Source: Mycoplasma testudinis ATCC 43263 (GTDB lineage: Bacteria; Bacillota_I; Bacilli_A; Mycoplasmatales; Mycoplasmoidaceae). Taken from it: a stretch of 63,346 bases of DNA. Shown in pieces: positions 22,781 to 34,182 of this stretch (its first letter is position 1; each line of letters starts with the position of its first letter). The stretch is taken from positions 1-63,346 of the forward strand of contig NZ_JHXT01000006.1 of the NCBI RefSeq assembly GCF_000687795.1, written 5' to 3'. Under the pieces are notes generated by a model. The model made no database searches. It was not told the DNA's origin and saw only the letters and a list, made by a program, of their open reading frames with translations. The position numbers and the translations under genes were made by a program.

Positions 22781-24274
22781 ATGGCTACTAAATTAAATAA
22801 TACCTTGAAAAATGAAGCGCTTAATCGTGACGTTTTGCAACAATGATTGAAAGAAGTCGAAAAATCAAAAAATCATAAATTAATCACAACAGCCATTTAC
22901 CATTTAGGAATGATTAAAACTGCTAAAAAAGCGAATGCTGCTGCCTTTGCAAATTTTGATTTTAGTGTTAATTTAGCAACTCAAGGCGTAACTAACCAAT
23001 TTAACTCTGGACGTTGCTGATTGTTTGCGGCTGTGAACATTATGCGTGAAGGTATTAGTAAAAAACTCAATCTTGATGGGTTTGAATTATCACAAAGTTA
23101 TTTAGCTTTCTGAGATAAATTTGAACGTTGTAATTTTTACTTAGAATCGATTATTGCAACGATCGATAAACCATTAACTGACCGTTATGTTTATTTCTTT
23201 AACCAAGAACCTAATGCTGATGGTGGACAATGAGACATGGTTGCAAATGTTGTTGAAAAATATGGTGTCGTTCCAAAATCTGTTATGCCCGATTCATACG
23301 CAGCTGCTCATACTTCTGAAATCAATTTTTTAGTAAATTGAATGTTGCGCGATGGTTGTATACAATTACGTAATAGTAAATCCAAAGACGTAATCTCTTT
23401 ACAAGCAATTAAAGAAGATGTATTAGCGCAAATCTTTAAGTTTTTAGTGATTGCTTATGGTGAACCACCACAAAAGTTTGACTTTATTTATTCAGCAAAA
23501 CAACAGATTAAAAATTCTAAATATAAAACTGTTTATGACTATAAATTAGAAAAATTTGTTGAACCTAATTTAACACCTTTGCAATTTTATAAAAAGCACG
23601 TTAAACCACAATTGGGTGAATACGTTAGTTTAATTCATGCTCCGACTCCTTCAAAGCCAATGTATCGTAAGTTTACTTTTGAATTTTTAAACAATGTTGT
23701 TGGGGGTAAACCAATTATGCACCACAACGTTAGTATGCAACTACTAAAATACTTAGCATTAGAAACATTACTAGAAGACAAACCGCTGTGGTTTGGTTCA
23801 GACGTTAGTAACTATGGATCACGTGATACTGGTGTTTGAGACGATCAAGCCTTTGATTATGAACATTTGTTTGACACTACATTTACTCTTAATAAAGGTA
23901 GTGAATTAGATTTGCATGTTAGCGCCATGAATCATGCGATGGTTATCACTGGTGCAGATTTTGATATAAATGCATTTAAAAAAATTCAAGCCCAAGTTAA
24001 AAAACTTTCCGGCCAAAAAGCTCTTGATTATTTGAATGCTAACATGGATAAGATTGGTCTGACAAAATGAAAAATTGAAAATTCTTGAGGATCTGCAACT
24101 GGTAAAGATGGTTATTACATGATGAGTGATTCGTGATTCAATAAGTTCGTTTTTCAATTAGTAGTTGATAAAAAGAAATTTGAATTTTTGAAAAAACATT
24201 TGAATTTAAGCTCATTTGATATGAAACCAATTAACTTAGAACCTTGAGATCCAATTGGGACCCTTGCTAAATAA
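22781..24274 (+). CDS. pepC: Aminopeptidase C (papain-like, C1B), second copy
   Basis: 497 aa, a tandem paralogue of the preceding gene. Catalytic Cys in NSGRCWLFA (about residue 79), His in NHAMVITG, Asn in ENSWG, all canonical. Several TGA codons are required as Trp, including in the ENSWG motif and in DSWF. It shares with copy one the LSQSYxAFWDKFER block, but sequence similarity between the copies is only moderate, so the duplication is old. It ends EPWDPIGTLAK, like the usual PepC C-terminus. Confidence 0.9.
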
Positions 24275-24291
24275 ACTAAAGAGTTTTTCAT

Positions 24292-24744
24292 TTGAAAAGA
24301 ATAAACCGTGATGAAATCATTGAACATGCTAAAGTCATTAACCTATACATTAACCAATGAAAAGGTTTTTGATTCTTTTTAGTAGTTGGAATTTGCTTAG
24401 TTATCTTATTTTATGGGCTTTCTTTTACAAATCCCCAAAATACTAATTTTTTAACTATCGCTGGGGTTGCTGGTGCTTTAACAGTTTTGTTATGTTCATA
24501 TTTGGGATATTCAAATGTCAAAAGTAAACCTAAAATTGAAGCAATCATCACCATTTTAATCGAAGATGAATGCGTTTTATATCCATTAATTTCAAGGAAA
24601 AACAAAATTCGTTATAAAGACATTGTTGCTGTTTTTAAAACACTTGTGAAACAATATAATATACCAGCCGAAACTTTTAAAATGGTTAATAAAAAAGCGA
24701 AAAATGAACCGCAAGATAAAAACCCGCCAACTGAAAATAAATAA
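24292..24744 (+). CDS. Two-helix membrane protein, unknown function
   Basis: 150 aa. TTG 24292 is chosen as start because the frame has no ATG upstream of the first helix and AAAGAG lies about 9 nt before it. Hydrophobic segments near 24-45 and 53-71 form a hairpin with both ends cytoplasmic; the C-terminal half is basic and soluble. It is 17 nt after pepC and probably co-transcribed with it. No family recognised. Confidence 0.65.
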
Positions 24745-24769
24745 CTAGAATCAATTTTATTGACGAAAC

Positions 24770-24815
24770 AAAAACCCCAAGCTCACATTTTTAAAATGAG
24801 ATTTTGGGGCTTTAT
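24770..24815. terminator. Bidirectional terminator after the pepC operon
   Basis: AAAACCCCAA pairs with TTGGGGC near 24772-24812, with an inner CTCA/TGAG stem and T-rich tail. It lies between convergent genes. Confidence 0.7.
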
Positions 24816-24833
24816 CTTTATTATCTAAGAAGT

Positions 24834-25259
24834 TTATTTGTTAATTTTAGAAATTGCTTTTTTTAACTGTTCAAGTAATGGAGTTAATCCATTTGCTAAA
24901 AATTCGTCAAACATCCCGCTTTCTTCTTCTCAATCAATATGGTCGACTTCTTCATTTAAGTAATTTAATGATGGAATAACACTTTGATCTCCACTCATTA
25001 GTTTTAGTAAGTTATCCATATGATTAGTTATTTTTATAAGCAGACTGTTTTTAATTTCAAGAGAAATTAATTTTTCTTTATCGTTTGAATTTTTATCTAA
25101 CAGATTTCAAATTTCTTCTTTTAGAAATCATTCATCCCGATAGGCTTCAGCGATTTCTTGTAATTCTTCGTCTGTTTCTGCGTCCTGAGAACGAATGATT
25201 GTTGTCGTAAGATATTCAAAAAGTTGATTTAAATCAAATCAGTTGAGATTAATAGTCAT
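24834..25259 (-). CDS. Small acidic soluble protein, unknown function
   Basis: 141 aa on the minus strand, with three TGA codons read as Trp. It is acidic, predicted helical, without a membrane segment or signal. Start ATG 25259 is preceded by GGAAACTAA. No motif recognised; the alpha-helical, Glu-rich make-up does not settle a role. Confidence 0.65.
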
Positions 25260-25578
25260 TTAGTTTCCTATCGTATTAAGTAAATATATTTGATTGTATA
25301 TTTTATTGCTTCTTTTTTATTTAAATTTTTGAGTAATCGGCTAATCGTTTGAAAATTATTATGCCAAGTTACTGTGCTATTTTTATGAAATTAAGCAAAT
25401 ATAAATTTGCTATGTTTTAATTTTTTAGATAAAATATATCATCATGATAAATTCATTTAAATATATTTTCATTTCTACCATCTGTTGAATCTGTTAAATT
25501 TTTTATTTTAATAGCATTTTGCTATCTGTTCAACAGTTATTACATACATACATTTTCTAATAAATAAGGATTTTATAA
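25260..25578. other. Intergenic region between divergent genes
   Basis: AT-rich with no supportable gene or RNA. It must hold the promoters of the acidic protein (minus) and the permease (plus). AAGGA at about 25567 is the permease ribosome binding site. Confidence 0.5.
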
Positions 25579-26973
25579 ATGAAAAAGCAGCAAGGTCATA
25601 AGCTGTCTACTCGGCAGTTTTCGCTATTTGTAGTTAATTATATAATTGGGTTTGGTTTTATTGCCACTATTTCAGGGGTTATTAATTTAGGTCCCTTTGG
25701 ATTGGTAGTTATTTTATTGACATCGGTGATTACTCTAGGTGTCGCATTTTCTTTTTCTCGTTTAGCAACAGAGTTCCCTGATAATTATGGTGGATCTTAT
25801 TACTATGCTAAAAAAACGTTTGGTCGTAAAGCCTCTTTTTTTGTTGGCTGAAACCAATTTATTCAAGGTCCAATTTTAGCAGCGACCGCACCTTTGTTTT
25901 TGGCTAGTGCATTAATTACAATTCCGCAAATTGACGCGAGCAATGCAGCTCGAATTGGAGTTCAAGTCGGTTCTATTGTCTTCTTTGGAATTTTGGTGTT
26001 AATTTCGACATTAGGTTTAAAATTAAATAAATACTTGATTTTAGCTACTGCTATTGTTAAATGAATCATCTTATTAATGGGAATTGTTATCGCCTTGATT
26101 TTAGCCATTAGACAAGATGCTTATCAATTGAATTTTGCATCTACTAATCGAGTAACATCGATTATGATTTTTTCAAATGTAATTTCATTTATGTTTGCAT
26201 TCGGCGGAATTGAAGACGTGTCTGCTATGTCGCCTGATGTAAAAACAAAGAGTTTTCGAAAAATTTTAATGTACGGATTTGCTTCCATTTTGATCTTTTA
26301 TTTTATTGCTTACATTATTTTGAATGGTTTGAATATTGGTCCAAATATTTCAAATTATAGTCAGGTCTTTCAGGCATTAATTGGAGCAACCGGAGTAATC
26401 ATTTTTGTTGTTGGTTTAGTTTTTAATGGAATTTCTTCACGTTTATCAATCAGCATTGCTGGAGCGCGAAAAATTGCGCCTTTAGCAGAAGATGGTTTTT
26501 TGCCATTAGTTTTAGCTAACAAAAATAAAAAAGGTGAGTTGCGAAATGCCATTTTATTTGCGGCTGGATTAACTTTGTTATCATTACTGATTTTTTGATT
26601 AATTCCTTTTTTACTTAATCTGGAAAATTTCTTTGAAGCTGTAATTCAGCTGGGAACTATCGCGTTTTTAATCCAGTATTTTTTCACGATGTTGAGCGCA
26701 ATGGTTTTAGAAAAAGAAAAGAAAATAACAAAAATTCCATTCTATGAAAAAACTGTCTATGTTTTAGCCATGATTATTATTTTTATTGCGCTAATTGTTT
26801 TTTTATTTCCACCAATTGTTAACTCAGCATGACGAGTTGAAAATACTATTATCATTGTCGCTTATATCGTTTCTATTGGTTTTGGGTATTTGTTATACTT
26901 CTGGCGTTACCGCATTGAAAAAAAGCTAAACCAGTTACTAATGTATATACCAAAAGTGACGAAGATCAAATAA
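25579..26973 (+). CDS. APC-superfamily amino acid permease, frameshifted near the C-terminus
   Basis: 464 aa as read, with about 12 membrane segments and the opening pattern typical of amino acid/polyamine permeases (FSLFVVNYIIGFGFIATISGVINLG, then YGGSYYYAKKTFGRKASFFVGWNQF). The middle has FAFGGIEDVSAMSPDVK and, later, NGISSRLSISIAGARKIAPLAEDGFLP, both usual in APC proteins. A run of seven As at 26918-26924 follows the last helix; the present frame gives a short tail ending at 26971-26973, while the neighbouring frame stays open and well-composed for 49 more codons. Substrate cannot be told from sequence. Confidence 0.85.
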
Positions 26974-27071
26974 ACCTACAATTTGGATTCGACCAAAATT
27001 TTTCATCAGTGTTAAATGCAATCGATAACATTAATTTACTAATTAAAAAAATTCAATCATTTCAAGAGTAA
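26925..27071 (+). pseudogene. Out-of-frame C-terminal extension of the permease
   Basis: From the end of the A7 run this frame encodes a polar, helical 48-residue tail (AKPVTNVYTKSDEDQ..., ending KKIQSFQE) before TAA. One extra A would join it to the permease. It is either the true C-terminus lost by deletion, a slippage-switched tail, or a sequencing error in the homopolymer. Confidence 0.5.
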
Positions 27072-27124
27072 GCACAATTTTATTTTTAAGTCTTAGACCC
27101 TGCGTTTTTAATAAAAAATGTTAA

Positions 27125-27151
27125 TATAATTTAGTTATTTAAATTAACTAA
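27125..27151 (+). promoter_or_regulatory. Catalase -10 box with an adjoining dyad (candidate operator)
   Basis: TATAAT at 27125-27130 is immediately followed by perfect 7-bp inverted arms TTAGTTA (27131-27137) and TAACTAA (27145-27151) around TTTAAAT. The dyad would cover the transcription start and so could bind a repressor. It is not an exact PerR or Fur box. Confidence 0.4.
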
Positions 27152-27165
27152 TAAGAAGGACAGAT

Positions 27166-28728
27166 ATGGCTGCAAAAAAAGTTACAACAACTAAACCTGG
27201 AAAGAAAAAATCAAAGCGAGTTTTATCTACATATGATGGTGCTCCAATAGCGAATGATCTAGTTTCTAAAAGAGCTGGTAAGAATGGACCTACACTACTT
27301 GAAGATTCACATTTAATTGAAAAACTAGCTGCTTTTGATCGGGAACGTATTCCTGAACGAGTTGTTCATGCAAAAGGTGGAGGCGCTTATGGTGTTTTCA
27401 CGTTAGATCCTGAATTTGATGTTAAAAAATATACCCGAGCGGCTTTTTTAAATGGGCCGAAAGGTAAAAAAACTGATTTGTTTATTCGCTTTTCTAGTGT
27501 TGGCGGAGAAAAAGGTAGTGCCGATACAGAACGTGATCCTCGTGGCTTTTCAATTAAATTTTATACAGAAGAAGGAAATTACGATCTAGTCGGTAATAAC
27601 ACTCCAATATTCTTTATTCGTGATGCTTTAAAATTTCCAGATTTTATTCACACACAAAAACGCAATCCTCAAACCAATTTAAAAGATCCAACAATGTTTT
27701 GAGATTTTTTATCTTTAACACCTGAATCTTATCACCAAGTGCTAATCTTATTTAGTGATCGTGGAACTCCTGAATCATGACGGCATATGCATGGTTATGG
27801 GTCACACACTTTTATGTGATACACTGATGAAAAACATTATTACTGAGTTAAGTACCACATCCGCAGCCGCTTGGGTTCAAAAGGATTATCACAAGAACAA
27901 GCTGATGAATTGAAAAAGATTAATCCGGATTTTCATACCGAAGATCTTTTCAAAGCAATTGAAAATAAAAAGTACCCAGTATGAGATGTCTATGTTCAAA
28001 TTATGACACCTGAACAAGGTAAAAAATATAAATACAATATTTTTGATGTAACTAAGGTTGTTTCTCAAAAAGATTATCCTTTAAAAAAATTAGGAACAAT
28101 TACATTAAACAGAAACCCGCAAAACTATTTTGCTGAAGTTGAACAAGCTAGTTTCTTACCAAGTAATTTCGTTCCTGGTATTGCTGCTTCGCCAGACCCA
28201 ATGTTACAAGGACGTTTATTTAGTTACGCTGACACAGCCCGCCACCGATTAGGAGCTAATAGCCACTTAATTCCAGTAAATATGCCTAAAAACGCAAAAG
28301 TAACATACACAACTCAACGTGATGGTTATATGCGTGTTGATGATAATGGTGGAGCTGGAGCAAATTATTATCCTAATAGCACTGATGACTTTGATGTTAT
28401 GCCAGAAGTTAAGGTTCCAAGCTTTTCTTTAGGCGAAGTTAGTGCTGATCATTATCCTGTTGAAATTGAACCGATAGATTTTGAACAACCGCGTGTATTA
28501 TTTGAAAAAGTAATGGACAAAACTGCTCAAGAACATACTATTAATAATTTAGCAGGTCATATTAAGGGAGCGATTGTTCGCGTTCAAAAGCGAGCAGTTG
28601 CTTTATGAAATAAAGTTTCTCCTAAACTTGCAAAACCACTTGCACAAAAACTAGGTTTAGATTATACAGAAATTGATAAATTATCAAAGCTTTCCCAAAA
28701 AGAATTAGTAGCAGCAACAAAAAAATAG
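27166..28728 (+). CDS. Heme catalase (small-subunit type)
   Basis: 520 aa. It dismutates hydrogen peroxide to water and oxygen. Catalytic His68 lies in [12 protein letters not shown], the active-site Asn in [11 protein letters not shown] (144/145), and the heme-ligand Tyr354 in [26 protein letters not shown] and [13 protein letters not shown] are also diagnostic. A lysine-rich N-terminus (about 20 residues) is no signal peptide, so it is cytosolic. GAAGGA precedes the ATG. Mollicutes generally lack catalase; M. iowae is the exception I recall, so transfer into this lineage is likely. Eight or so TGA codons serve as Trp, so it is adapted to the host code. Confidence 0.95.
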
Positions 28729-28747
28729 TTAGATATTAAATAGAACT

Positions 28748-28790
28748 AAAACCCTCAAGCATTAAAGCTGCCTTGAGGGTTTTTCTTTTT
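28748..28790 (+). terminator. Rho-independent terminator of catalase
   Basis: AAACCCTCAA (28748-28757) pairs with TTGAGGGTTT (28773-28782), ending in a T-rich run. Confidence 0.8.
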
Positions 28791-28805
28791 TTGTGTTTTA
28801 ACAGT

Positions 28806-29810
28806 TTAATTAATCCTGATGCCATTTAATTCATTTGGCTTTTTAATCTTTTGTTGTCATATCAAAAAATTTTCTTTGAATTTTTTAATGCGGGGTTTAG
28901 CCATTTCAAAAATCTCGATTAATTCTTTGTCTTTAAGTTCTTGAACTTTATAATTAGCTTGTAATAACAAATTACATCCTTTGGCAATAATTGCTTCTTT
29001 GAAATCATAATAAAATAAGTCATGAATCAAGTTTTTGAAGTTCTTGTCATTTTCTTTATACCCATGAACACTTATGTAAAGTGGTAATAGATAATGCAAT
29101 ATGATTCATTCAAATATGCGAATTTCGCATTTTTTGGTTAATTCATGATTGTTCTCTTTGACAAAATTTTCTTCTCAGTTTTTGGCTAGTAACTCGTGAA
29201 ACATAAAATGGTTTGCAATTCCTTTAAGGATATTGATTGTTTGAGTTGTAGCCTCTTGGTTGGAGTAATTTATTTTTGCTGACCGACACGACATATTATA
29301 TTGAGACTCGAAACTTATCCCGGGATATGCAAATGATAAAGGAACAACGTTTTCAAATATTTTGATGGTTGTTTTTTGGGATGCAAAAAACCAAACAACG
29401 TATAAAAATACTTCTAATAAATCAAATTGTACTTCAATTACATACTTTACTTTTGTACGGGCTAACATTAATGCTTCATAAATTATTTCAAAGCAAAAAT
29501 CTTTTAGATAAATCCAGTCTCTATGACGTTTTAGTTCAGCTAATTTTATTTGGTTTTCACTTAAAGTTAAATATAGTTTAGTTAATCCAGTTAGCTGGTT
29601 AATTAATCCTTTATATAATTGTTCATTGTTAATTAATTCATTGGCACGAGGATTAAAAAAGTTAATAATTTTAGATTCTTGATAGTCTAATTTCTTAGGT
29701 TCATATGGTTCTAATAATTTAACGGCCATTTTTCCAAAACTGTAAGCTAAATCTTTTTCATCATATTCTTTTGGCAAATTTCAACTTTTAATAAGGGTTT
29801 CTTTTTTCAT
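28806..29810 (-). CDS. Orphan protein of 334 aa, unknown function
   Basis: Minus-strand frame with several TGA (Trp) codons. ATG 29810 is chosen because GAGGT lies 8 nt upstream; an in-frame TTG at 29777 is inferior. The protein is predicted helical, with aromatic-rich stretches (VQFDLLEVFLYVVWFFAS, WIILHYLLPLYISVHGYK) that are only weakly hydrophobic, so it is probably soluble or peripheral. It has no signal peptide and no motif I can name. Confidence 0.65.
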
Positions 29811-30185
29811 TTTTTGTACCTCGTAAAAATTATCGCTTTTTGTGCCAGAAAAGATATGGCGTGATTCAACCCAATTTCGACCCATAAATAGGTCGTAATT
29901 TTAGTCAGATAGATAAATTACTTATTAACAAAAATATGAACAATTTTTAAACTTAAATTTTTACTAATTCTTGTTTTTTAATTTTGATTTTATTCAAGAT
30001 AATTGAGGATTAGTTAAAAATATGATTGCTTGTCGAAGCAATTTTACTTTAGTAGATATGTTTTTTTAAAATGTTCCAATTCTTTTTTAAAAAATTCTTT
30101 TACCGAAAATTTACAATATATTAAAGCATTACTTGCAAATTTAGGTTTATGGCCTTTGTGTAAGTAATAAATCAGGAGTAACTAA
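29811..30185. other. Intergenic region between divergent genes
   Basis: No gene supported. A short inverted repeat (CGACC 29878-29882 with GGTCG 29891-29895) lies on the side of the orphan protein and could be an operator. AGGAGT before 30186 is the ribosome binding site of the alcohol dehydrogenase. Confidence 0.4.
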
Positions 30186-31343
30186 ATGGAAACAATAGAC
30201 TTTAAAACTAAGTTATATTTTGGCAAGGATTCTCTTTCGGGATTAGAAGAGGTTTTTAAAGCCCACAAAATTAAAAAGGTAATGTTAACTTATGGTGGCG
30301 GATCAATTAAGAAAAACGGAATTTATGATCAAGTTATTAACATTTTAAAAAAGGCCAAAATTACGACTATAGAGTTTTCTGGGATTCAACCAAATCCTCG
30401 TGAAGACCATGTTTATCTTGGGGCTAAAACAGCTGCTAAAAATAAGGTTGATGCAATTTTGTCAGTTGGTGGCGGATCGGCAACCGATGCAGCAAAGGTG
30501 ATGGGAATTTTAGCTACAAATCCGCAATATAAAGATTGTTGAAGTTATGTTCAAAACCAATCTTTAGTAACTAAACCTGCTTTGCCAATAATTGCGGTTG
30601 TAACACTTGCAGGAACTGCTAGTGAAAACAATGCAGGAAGTGTAATTACAAATCAAAAAACATTAGAAAAGCGAGGTGTTTTTACTCCTTCAGCAACCCC
30701 AATCGCTGCAATCTTAAACCCAGAATATACCTATACAGTTAATCCATGGCAAACCGCTTCTGGAATTTTTGATTGCTTTAGTCATTTACTAGAACAATTT
30801 TTTGGTGGGAAAACGTTCGAATGAACTAAACAATATATTTTCGCAAACTTAAGAACTCTGATTAAATATGCACCAATCGTGGTAAAAAATCCACGAAACT
30901 ATGAAGCTAGAGCTAACGTTTTGTTTACAACTACAATGGCCTTAAATGATTTAGCTAGTTTTGAAAACCAAACTGATTGGAGTGTTCATCGGATAGAACA
31001 TGCTATTTCAGCTATTTGAGATGTCACTCATGGTGCGGGTTTAGCACTAGTTACTCCAACATATATTAAACACCGTGCTTTAGTGGATAGTGCTTTCGCT
31101 AAAGAACTATTAGAAATCGGAGATGCCGTTTTTGGTACTAAAACTGTTGATGCTTTAATTAAAAAACTAAAAGCATTCATTAAGATTATTAATCTTCCAG
31201 CCAAGTTTAGTGATTTTGCAGAAATTAAAAAAATTACAGACGATGACCGTAAGAAAATTTATAAACATGTTGCTTCTGGAGATCCGATTCCACCCAAACA
31301 TCTTGCATTATTACAAAAAGTGATAAATTTAATTCCGGCTTAG
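30186..31343 (+). CDS. Iron-containing alcohol dehydrogenase (BdhA/YqhD-like)
   Basis: 385 aa, typical length for type III dehydrogenases, which reduce aldehydes or ketones with NAD(P)H in the cytosol. The nucleotide-binding SVGGGSATDAAKVMG is clear. Metal ligands fit Asp196 and His200 (FDCFSHLLEQ), His272 (RIEHAIS) and His282 (THGAGLA). Sequence is closer to the butanol dehydrogenase/YqhD branch than to AdhE. AGGAG precedes the ATG. In a fermenting mollicute it may regenerate oxidised cofactor or detoxify aldehydes; the substrate is not determined. Confidence 0.9.
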
Positions 31344-31371
31344 CTGTTGGGTTTTCAAATTAGGTATTTAT

Positions 31372-32361
31372 ATGAACGATAGTAATATTCGATCTTACGA
31401 ACTAGCGTATACAAGAAATCCTTTAATTAGCATTTTGGTCCCAGTTTCAAATAATTCCAATATCATTTTTAAAACATTAGAGTCCTGCTTAGAACAAACT
31501 TACAAAAATCTTGAAGTTGTTTGTTGGTGTAATCAAACTGACCTAAAAGTTTTAAATATTGTTAAGCAGTTCGAAAGTCAAGATGGTCGTGTGCGAGTTT
31601 TCAGCAGCGATGAAAAATTGACATTAAAAGATGTTTGCAAAAATTTGATAGAAAGAAGTACTGGACAATATTTTTTATTTATTTCAGCACCAGATTATTT
31701 GAGTAAAAATTCAATTAGGAGAATGTCTGAAACGATCGAAAGATTTACCGAAGCTGTAGTCAGTGTTAAAGTTCCAACTTGAAAATCGTTATTTTATTGA
31801 TGCTGTCCGAAAATGAAATTGTCAGCAGTTCAAAAATTTGACCGTTTATCAGAAAAGTTTTTATTTGAAAAGTCCTTTAATTGATCTAGTGTATTGCTTT
31901 CTAAGAATTTTTACGAATCCTTAAATTGTGAACTAGGTATTAATGGTTTTTTTGATTATGGTTTGCTTTTTCAAATCATTTTGAAAACAACATATTTCCG
32001 TTCTTCACCTGAATCAACTATAAAAAATTCTCCATTGCATCCGGATTTTATGAAAGGTGTATTTGAAGAAAAAATTTTATTTTACGAACACCTGATTAGA
32101 TCCACAAGTATTTGATTGTCTCAACCTGAAAGTTTTGGTGTTGACAAATCAGATTATGGTAACTTGCGAATTTCTTTAATGAATAATTTATTAAGTGTAT
32201 TAGTTGATTTTTGGTCAACTTTTAATGAAGACTATCAGCTGCAAATAATTTCGCATCTAAAACCGCTGTTAGTTAGCATTCTTAAAGAATACAACTGAAC
32301 CGCTGAATCTTTTTCTGTTTCCAATAAAGGTTCTTTGCTAAAGTTTTTCAACTTCAAATAA
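31372..32361 (+). CDS. Glycosyltransferase family 2-like protein with weakened active site
   Basis: 329 aa. The N-terminus has the GT-A opening of family 2 (LISILVPVSNNSNIIFKTLESCLEQTYKNLEVV). Where active enzymes have a DxD-like motif after the 'T-G-Y-hydrophobic' strand, this protein reads TGQYFLFISAPDYLS, keeping a single Asp. The rest (130-329) is helical with no family match I can name. It sits 28 nt after the dehydrogenase gene and 37 nt before the transketolase-like gene, so the three may be one operon. Active sugar transfer is uncertain. Confidence 0.6.
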
Positions 32362-32398
32362 TTTAAATTTTTTACCTTGAAATAATTTAAAATTGCTT

Positions 32399-34165
32399 AT
32401 GTTCAAATTTAACAAATCAAAACAAAAAACGGTAAATCAAGAAAATATTGATGATCAAGACTTAATCAATAATTTAAGATTTTTGTCGTTAAGCGCTATT
32501 AAATCTTCAAAACCTGGTAATTTTGCTAAAGCACTACAGGCGACTCCGATTTTTTACGCCTTATTTAAAGATCATTTTACGAGTGCTAACAGTGGCGCTG
32601 TACACTATTTAAATGATCTTCTTGTCGTGTCAAAAGATTATGGAAATAGTTTTCTTAAAACTATTTTATTGGCATCTAATATTAGTGAGAATACACTTAC
32701 CGAAAAAACTAATTTTCCCAATATTAATTTGGGTTTACCTCATAATGTTTTTTCATACGAAAATTTCAAAAATGGTTATGCTTTGGATTTTGCAGTTGGG
32801 CTTGCTTTAAGTGATTTTTATTTATGCAAAAATCAAGGAACAGAATTAGCCCGAAAAAATATCTATTGTGTGATTGACCAAACCGATTTTACGACTGGAA
32901 ATTTTTATGAGTCACTAGCAATTGCGGGTAAATTTTCCTTAGGAAATTTAATAGTTTTAGCAGATTTCTCTGGAGTAGAAAAACAAGGCTTGCTAAGCAA
33001 TCACACGATAACAAACCAAAAACTACAAGTTCAATCTCACGGATGACACTATATTACAGTGGGAGATGGTTCTAATCCATTGCAAATTTCTAAAGCCATT
33101 AGTAAAGCTCAACTTTATAATCGACCAGTTTTTATTGAAATTAATACTGTTGCCGCTCACGGAAGTTCTTATGCTGGTACCAAATATGCGATGCAAATGA
33201 ATTTATCAGATGATGAATACAAAACAATCGTTGAACGGTTTGATTACGAAGTTGAAGAAAACAAATTTATGGATGGTTTGGAGTTTGCTTTAGCAAATTC
33301 AATTAATAAAAGATTCCAAAAAAGAATTTCTCATTTTGAGAGCAATTTTGTCAATTTGCAAAATATCGAAAAAACTAAAGTTAATGAATTTTTGTTAGGG
33401 TGAATGAAATCCCACCCGATTGTTGCAAATGTCAATTTTCTTACAGCAAATTCTCCATTTGTTAATTATCTTCAAACTCACGAAAAAACTATAGGTTTTG
33501 TGATTTCAAACGATAAATTAGAAACTGGTGCTGATTTGACATCCCGCGTTTGTTTACTAAGTAATCGTTATTGTTGTGCAGATGGAATTGCTCAAGGATT
33601 TTTAAGTGCGGGTTTTTTTGATTTACTTTTGTATGCGAATAAATTTGTATCTTTTAATATGTTGATTAATCATCAAGATAATGCAAGAATCCCGCTAAAT
33701 TATGTCATGATTTTTGAAGATTTGAATTATTCTGCAAAATATGAAACATGCACATTTATAGACTTTATAAAATCACAATCGTTTACTATTTCATCAAGTG
33801 AATCTCAAAATATTCTTCATGAAAAAAAATTAAATAATGATGTTCATCTTCAGGATTTGACACTTATTAGTAAACACGATGATTTAAAGCTAGCTAAAGA
33901 AATTCAAGAAGAATTAAACAACGACAAGGTTAACGCCACAATATTTTTAACAGATAATTTTTCTAGTTTTCTAAAACAAAATTCTCATGATTTAAAAAAC
34001 ATTTTAGGAACTAAACCATACTTTTTTGTTAATGGAAATATCATGGACGAAGTTGACAATAGTGTCTTATTATCACTAAACAAGCGAAATATTGTAGTAA
34101 AATCCAATAATGTTAATGTCAGTACAACTGCACACGAAATAATTGCTCAACTAAAAAATAATTAA
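32399..34165 (+). CDS. Transketolase-like protein lacking key cofactor residues
   Basis: 588 aa, shorter than a usual transketolase (about 650). The fold order is recognisable: the SGHPG-like start reads SSKPG (36-40), an Asp-rich strand followed by GNFYESLAIAGKFSLGNLIVLADFS mirrors the thiamine-diphosphate half, and INTVAAHGSSYAGTKYAM mirrors the T-x-I-G...HG element. The GDG of the cofactor motif is replaced by DQTD and the catalytic His of SGHPG is lost. The C-terminal half is poorly conserved. It probably no longer catalyses ketol transfer. Start ATG 32399 has no clear binding site; TTG 32393 is two codons upstream. Confidence 0.65.
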
Positions 34166-34182
34166 GGAGAATAAGAAAATAT

